Source: an uncultured bacterium (GTDB taxonomy: Bacteria; Cyanobacteriota; Vampirovibrionia; Gastranaerophilales; Gastranaerophilaceae). From it: a stretch of 16,333 nucleotides of DNA. Where the stretch lies: the NCBI GenBank assembly GCA_945833895.1, contig CAMAGQ010000023.1, positions 1-16,333 of the forward strand. The letters run 5' to 3'. Numbering within the stretch: position 1 is the first letter of the stretch; the number at the start of each line of letters is the position of its first letter. Under the pieces are notes generated by a model. It was given only the letters and a program-made list of their open reading frames with translations, was not told where the DNA came from and made no database searches. Made by a program: the position numbers and the translations under genes. Shown here one piece after another: positions 13,930 through 16,333 of this stretch.

Positions 13930-15500
13930 TACAACACCTCAAATTCTTCCAGTTGAACCTTTTCAATGTCCGTCAACAAGTCAAAATTAATCAACTTTTT
14001 CTCATAATTCATTTTGACAAATGAATGTATTTTGTCGTTTTTATAGTAGCAGGAATTTTCCAACCTTACCCCGAAAAATCCTTCCTTATAAAGTCCGGGT
14101 TCAATGGAAAAACACATCCCCTCTTTTAGCGAAACTTTTGAAATCTCGTGAGGGCTTAGCTTTGGCGGATATTCGTGAACGTTTATTCCAATTCCGTGAC
14201 CTAAGCCGTGATTGAACACAAAACCGTCCAAATCAAGTTCCGCAAATAATTTTTGAACCTGTTTGTCGATTTCGTACCCGCTGACGGGTCTTTGCTTGTG
14301 AATTTTTGTGTAATTGAATGCACGCAGAAATGCTTTCAAAACATAAGTATAAATTTTCTTTTGCAAATCTGACGGCTGACCTTTTACAAAAACTCTTGTA
14401 ATATCAGTGGCAAGTCCGCCTTCAAAATATGCCCCGCAGTCAATCAGGATAAGGCTTCCTTCTTTTATGATTTCGTCTTTTGATGATTTTGAGTAATGTG
14501 CCAGTGCGGAATTTTTATCCTTTGCAACGATTGAATTGAAACTCAAGTCCACTGCCCCTTGTTTTTTAAATTCTTTTTCCAGTTGACTTGCAATATCATA
14601 TTCTGAAAGGTTTTCGTTATCTTCAATAAATTTTCTAATCGCCCGAACAGCGTTATCAGTTCTGTTGAAGGCTGATTTTAAATGTTTTAGTTCTACATCA
14701 TTTTTTTGCGATTTCATTATCTGGACAGGATTTTCGGTTAACTCAACGGAGTTTTCTCCTAAAAGTCCGTAGTCATAAGCGTTTATAGATGATTTATCAA
14801 CATAAACTTTTTTGTTAATCGTTTTTAATTCGTTTTCTAACTGTTTAAGATTTTCACCTTGGTACAAGTTATTTTTATCTTTATAAATAATCGCACGAGC
14901 CTTGATTTTTGCAGAGAAATTCTGAGAAAAATTTCTCATATTATAAAGGTATGAAACCTCATCTAAATCAGTCAGGTAAATACATTCATCCTCTTTTAAA
15001 TTGTCTGAAATTTTCCTGATTTTTTCATCAGCCGATAAACCTGTTAACGAAATATCAAGTTGAATATTACCTTCTGTTGAAATTTCAAAATCTTCATCAA
15101 TCGGGTCATTGTCTAGCAACAAGATATTTCTTTGTGATTTAAAATATTCATATTTTTTTTGCGAAACTTTGCGGGCAAAAATTCCCAGAGTTTCATCTTG
15201 CGGAATTATTTTTACAATTTCATCTAATGCACTCTGGTTATTTTGGAGTTTTACTACAGTAACAATTTCATGGTCGACTTCTTGATCCGCTTGAATATGA
15301 TAACGCCCGTCCACGAATAAATAAATTTTATCAGGGGATACAAGAGCTTCTCCGGTAGAACCCGAAAATTTCGTCAGTTTATAACGGGAATTTTCTTTCA
15401 AAGTGTTATATTCAACCAAAAATTGGTTAGTCGAATTAACCAGCAGGTAATTCAAGTTTTTGTCAGCCATGAAATTTTTAATTACTGTAAGATTATTCAT
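13929..15500 (-). CDS. Xaa-Pro aminopeptidase, M24B family
   Basis: Metallopeptidase that releases the N-terminal residue from peptides with proline in second position, used in peptide turnover in the cytoplasm. The 523 residues hold two creatinase-type N-terminal domains (about 1-130 and 150-260) and a pita-bread catalytic domain (about 265-490). All five metal ligands are present: Asp354 (LIDCGAYFE), Asp366 (ATDITRVF), His435 (GHGIGINVHEYPP), Glu467 (SIEPGLY) and Glu481 (VRLENSCYY). The tail after 490 resembles the three-domain aminopeptidase P class, in shortened form (that class is usually about 590). The start is placed at the ATG one base after the parvulin stop. An in-frame TTG at 15522-15524 would overlap the parvulin gene and lacks support. 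The ribosome site is weak (AGG), so coupling is likely. Confidence 0.95.
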   Translation of the reverse strand: MNNLTVIKNFMADKNLNYLLVNSTNQFLVEYNTLKENSRYKLTKFSGSTGEALVSPDKIYLFVDGRYHIQADQEVDHEIVTVVKLQNNQSALDEIVKIIPQDETLGIFARKVSQKKYEYFKSQRNILLLDNDPIDEDFEISTEGNIQLDISLTGLSADEKIRKISDNLKEDECIYLTDLDEVSYLYNMRNFSQNFSAKIKARAIIYKDKNNLYQGENLKQLENELKTINKKVYVDKSSINAYDYGLLGENSVELTENPVQIMKSQKNDVELKHLKSAFNRTDNAVRAIRKFIEDNENLSEYDIASQLEKEFKKQGAVDLSFNSIVAKDKNSALAHYSKSSKDEIIKEGSLILIDCGAYFEGGLATDITRVFVKGQPSDLQKKIYTYVLKAFLRAFNYTKIHKQRPVSGYEIDKQVQKLFAELDLDGFVFNHGLGHGIGINVHEYPPKLSPHEISKVSLKEGMCFSIEPGLYKEGFFGVRLENSCYYKNDKIHSFVKMNYEKKLINFDLLTDIEKVQLEEFEVL

Positions 15501-15501
15501 T

Positions 15502-15783
15502 TTAGTTTTTGCCTGTAAGTTCAATTAAGTGCCAGCCGAATTGAGTTTGAACAGGTTGAGAAAGTTCGCCGACTTCAAGTGCAAACGCAGCCTCTTCAAA
15601 CGGCTTAACCATCATACCTTTGCCAAAGAACCCTAAATCACCGCCGTTTTGACCTGATGGGCAAAGGGATTTCTTTTCTGCTAATTCTGCAAAAGATGCA
15701 CCATTTTTAATTTCTTCATACAAACTTTTAGCTTCTTCTTCTGTTTTAACAAGAATATGGCTTGCTCTAACTTCTGTTGTCAT
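15502..15783 (-). CDS. Parvulin-type peptidyl-prolyl cis-trans isomerase
   Basis: Single-domain parvulin that accelerates cis-trans isomerisation of peptidyl-prolyl bonds. At 93 residues it equals E. coli PpiC in length and has no signal peptide, so it is cytoplasmic. Family motifs run in order: RASHILVKTEEEA (6-18), ASFAELAEKKSLCPSG (29-44), GGDLGFFGKGMMVKPFEEAAF (47-67) and PVQTQFGWHLIEL (77-89). The catalytic-site His9 and Cys41 and the conserved QFGWH are present. It is the first gene of a four-gene minus-strand operon with proline aminopeptidase, methyltransferase and cysteine protein. Proline is the shared theme of the first two. The ATG has AGGAG nine bases upstream, and a good promoter carrying a palindrome precedes it. 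Confidence 0.95.
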   Translation of the reverse strand: MTTEVRASHILVKTEEEAKSLYEEIKNGASFAELAEKKSLCPSGQNGGDLGFFGKGMMVKPFEEAAFALEVGELSQPVQTQFGWHLIELTGKN

Positions 15784-15815
15784 AATAAATTACTCCTATA
15801 AAATTTTACAAAACG

Positions 15816-15844
15816 ATTATAAAATAAAAAGGTTTGTCTTGCAA
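15816..15844 (-). promoter_or_regulatory. Promoter of the parvulin-aminopeptidase operon
   Basis: Minus strand: TTGCAA (15839-15844), a 17-base spacer and perfect TATAAT (15816-15821). The transcript would start near 15809, giving a leader of about 26 bases with AGGAG at 15793-15797. The -35 lies inside the palindrome at 15831-15859. Confidence 0.58.
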
Positions 15845-15859
15845 ATTGCTTGACAAACC
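15831..15859. promoter_or_regulatory. 29-bp near-perfect palindrome over the operon promoter
   Basis: Arms GGTTTGTC (15831-15838) and GACAAACC (15852-15859) are perfect. Inside them GCAA (15841-15844) and TTGC (15846-15849) pair around a single central base at 15845, leaving only a TT/TT mismatch: 12 of 14 positions symmetric. It covers the -35 and part of the spacer of the operon promoter, as an operator would. Read as minus-strand RNA, the outer hairpin is followed by TTTTT (15826-15830), so it could instead be a terminator for a transcript arriving from the right. Confidence 0.5.
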
Positions 15860-15895
15860 GGAAGTTATAAAACATGAAAAATTTTTGAAGTAAGG

Positions 15896-15982
15896 TGTAA
15901 GTTCAAGATGTTTATACCAAACCGCAAAAAGAAAAAATCTTGTCGCAACCCCGAAAAAGTGCTTGGACAAATTGAACTTACA
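15896..15982 (+). other. 87-bp unit with perfect 11-bp inverted ends
   Basis: TGTAAGTTCAA (15896-15906) and TTGAACTTACA (15972-15982) are perfect inverted copies enclosing 65 bases. In RNA this is an 11-bp closing stem. An alternative 6-bp stem, CAAGAT (15904-15909) with ATCTTG (15937-15942), would exclude its inner end. A nested CCAA (15917-15920)/TTGG (15963-15966) pairing is possible. A 28-codon frame starts inside the unit at 15908 and ends just beyond it (stop 15992-15994). It matches no RNA family I recognise. It could be a structured RNA, a miniature element with terminal repeats, or a small gene. The surrounding 15860-16101 holds no other gene, only an AT-rich hairpin, TTAGTA (16050-16055) with TACTAA (16061-16066). 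Confidence 0.45.
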
Positions 15983-15994
15983 TTATTATTTTAA
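15908..15994 (+). CDS. Possible 28-residue basic small protein
   Basis: A short frame from ATG 15908 to TAA encodes MFIPNRKKKKSC followed by RNPEKVLGQIELTLLF. AAGGTG lies at 15892-15897, ten bases upstream, an acceptable ribosome site. The N-terminal half is strongly basic. Codons CGC (twice) and CCC look unlike the neighbouring AT-rich genes. Most of the frame lies inside the inverted-repeat unit, so its 5' ribosome site would be partly buried in the closing stem. No homologue is recognised and it may be non-coding. Confidence 0.25.
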   Translation: MFIPNRKKKKSCRNPEKVLGQIELTLLF

Positions 15995-16101
15995 CCTGTC
16001 ATGGAGTAATTTTTCACCATTCCAGAGAATAGATTTTCTTGATGTTTGGTTAGTATTTTTTACTAATTACAAAGTATTAGAAGATGCGAGGTAAGTGAGT
16101 C

Positions 16102-16130
16102 TTGATTTTCAAAAATATTTATAGTAACAT
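16102..16130 (+). promoter_or_regulatory. Candidate promoter of tRNA-Gly
   Basis: TTGATT (16102-16107), a 17-base spacer and TAACAT (16125-16130, four of six) would start transcription about 19 bases before the mature tRNA. A TATAGT at 16120-16125 is a better -10 but lies too close to this -35. Confidence 0.3.
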
Positions 16131-16155
16131 AAGAGGTGTAGAGTAAAACTTTCAT

Positions 16156-16231
16156 GCGGAAGTAGCTCAGTTGGTAGAGTATCTGCCTTCCAAGCAGACT
16201 GTCGCGAGTTCGAGTCTCGTCTTCCGCTCCA
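16156..16231 (+). tRNA. tRNA-Gly (anticodon UCC)
   Basis: A 76-base cloverleaf. Acceptor GCGGAAG (16156-16162) pairs with CTTCCGC (16221-16227), with discriminator T and an encoded CCA (16229-16231). The D arm is GCTC-AGTTGGTA-GAGT. The anticodon arm is TCTGC-CTTCCAA-GCAGA, with TCC at positions 34-36. The T arm is GCGAG-TTCGAGT-CTCGT. It reads GGA and, by wobble, other Gly codons. It is a single gene with its own terminator. Confidence 0.98.
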
Positions 16232-16237
16232 TAAAAG

Positions 16238-16262
16238 AGGACTGAATTTTCAGTCCTTTTTT
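16238..16262 (+). terminator. Rho-independent terminator of tRNA-Gly
   Basis: AGGACTGA (16238-16245) pairs with TCAGTCCT (16250-16257) around an ATTT loop, followed by a run of T ending at 16262. It starts seven bases after the tRNA CCA end. The remaining 71 bases to the window end hold no recognisable feature. Confidence 0.92.
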
Positions 16263-16333
16263 ATCACAAGATTGGCGTAAAGTGTATAAATAGTCCGTTT
16301 TCAAAAATTGATTTCTAAATATCAAGAAAATTA

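Noticed and set aside
15850..15871. Perfect TTGACA followed by TATAAA as a plus-strand promoter for the 87-bp unit
   Set aside because: The spacer is only 10 bases and no -10 exists at 16-18 bases. TTGACA is part of the palindrome arm.
16156..16231. Functional link between tRNA-Gly and the glycine cleavage genes
   Set aside because: They are at opposite ends of the window, and the tRNA has its own terminator. Nothing connects them beyond the amino acid.
1..16333. CRISPR array, transposase, phage or defence genes
   Set aside because: No regularly spaced repeats and no matching protein motifs on either strand.

Overview
The window is a low-GC, densely packed bacterial chromosome segment with short intergenic gaps, Shine-Dalgarno sites and many start/stop overlaps. 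A Gram-negative type envelope is suggested by a large signal-peptide protein with no anchor. The gene mix (split glycine decarboxylase, zinc-ribbon MscL, small hydrophobic paralogues found in tandem, a TPR protein with a huge Glu-rich tail) best fits a gut non-photosynthetic cyanobacterial lineage (Melainabacteria/Gastranaerophilales). That placement is an inference from style and remembered family content. No marker gene here proves it.

Layout. (1) 46-4694, plus strand: gcvT, gcvH and gcvPA of the glycine cleavage system, then a TPR protein and a family 2 glycosyltransferase coupled by a stop/start overlap. The expected partner gcvPB is not here. (2) 4757-5922: a promoter, threonine synthase thrC and a strong terminator. 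(3) 5923-6264: a gene-free stretch with a CCCTCTCC-type inverted-repeat element, an orphan promoter-like site and the mscL terminator. (4) 6265-7937, minus strand: mscL, and two small membrane proteins of unknown function that share a 23-residue ungapped motif and so are tandem paralogues. (5) 8054-12399: tag (3-methyladenine DNA glycosylase) diverging from a 1228-residue exported TPR/acidic-repeat protein. Their promoters lie back to back, and tag appears to be leaderless. (6) 12400-12729: a gene-free stretch with a terminator hairpin and a possible C-terminal gene remnant. (7) 12730-15783, minus strand: a four-gene operon of parvulin isomerase, Xaa-Pro aminopeptidase, SpoU-type RNA 2'-O-methyltransferase and a C_GCAxxG_C_C-family cysteine protein. 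A near-perfect 29-bp palindrome overlaps its promoter. (8) 15784-16155: an unexplained 87-bp unit with perfect 11-bp inverted ends that encloses most of a 28-codon frame. (9) 16156-16262: tRNA-Gly(UCC) and its terminator.

Functionally, most of the window is housekeeping: one-carbon and glycine metabolism, threonine synthesis, osmotic safety valve, alkylation repair, peptide turnover and folding, RNA modification. The less understood parts are the paralogous membrane pair, the giant TPR protein, the gcv operon without gcvPB and the 15.9-kb inverted-repeat unit. No CRISPR array, transposase, integrase or recognisable defence system was seen.
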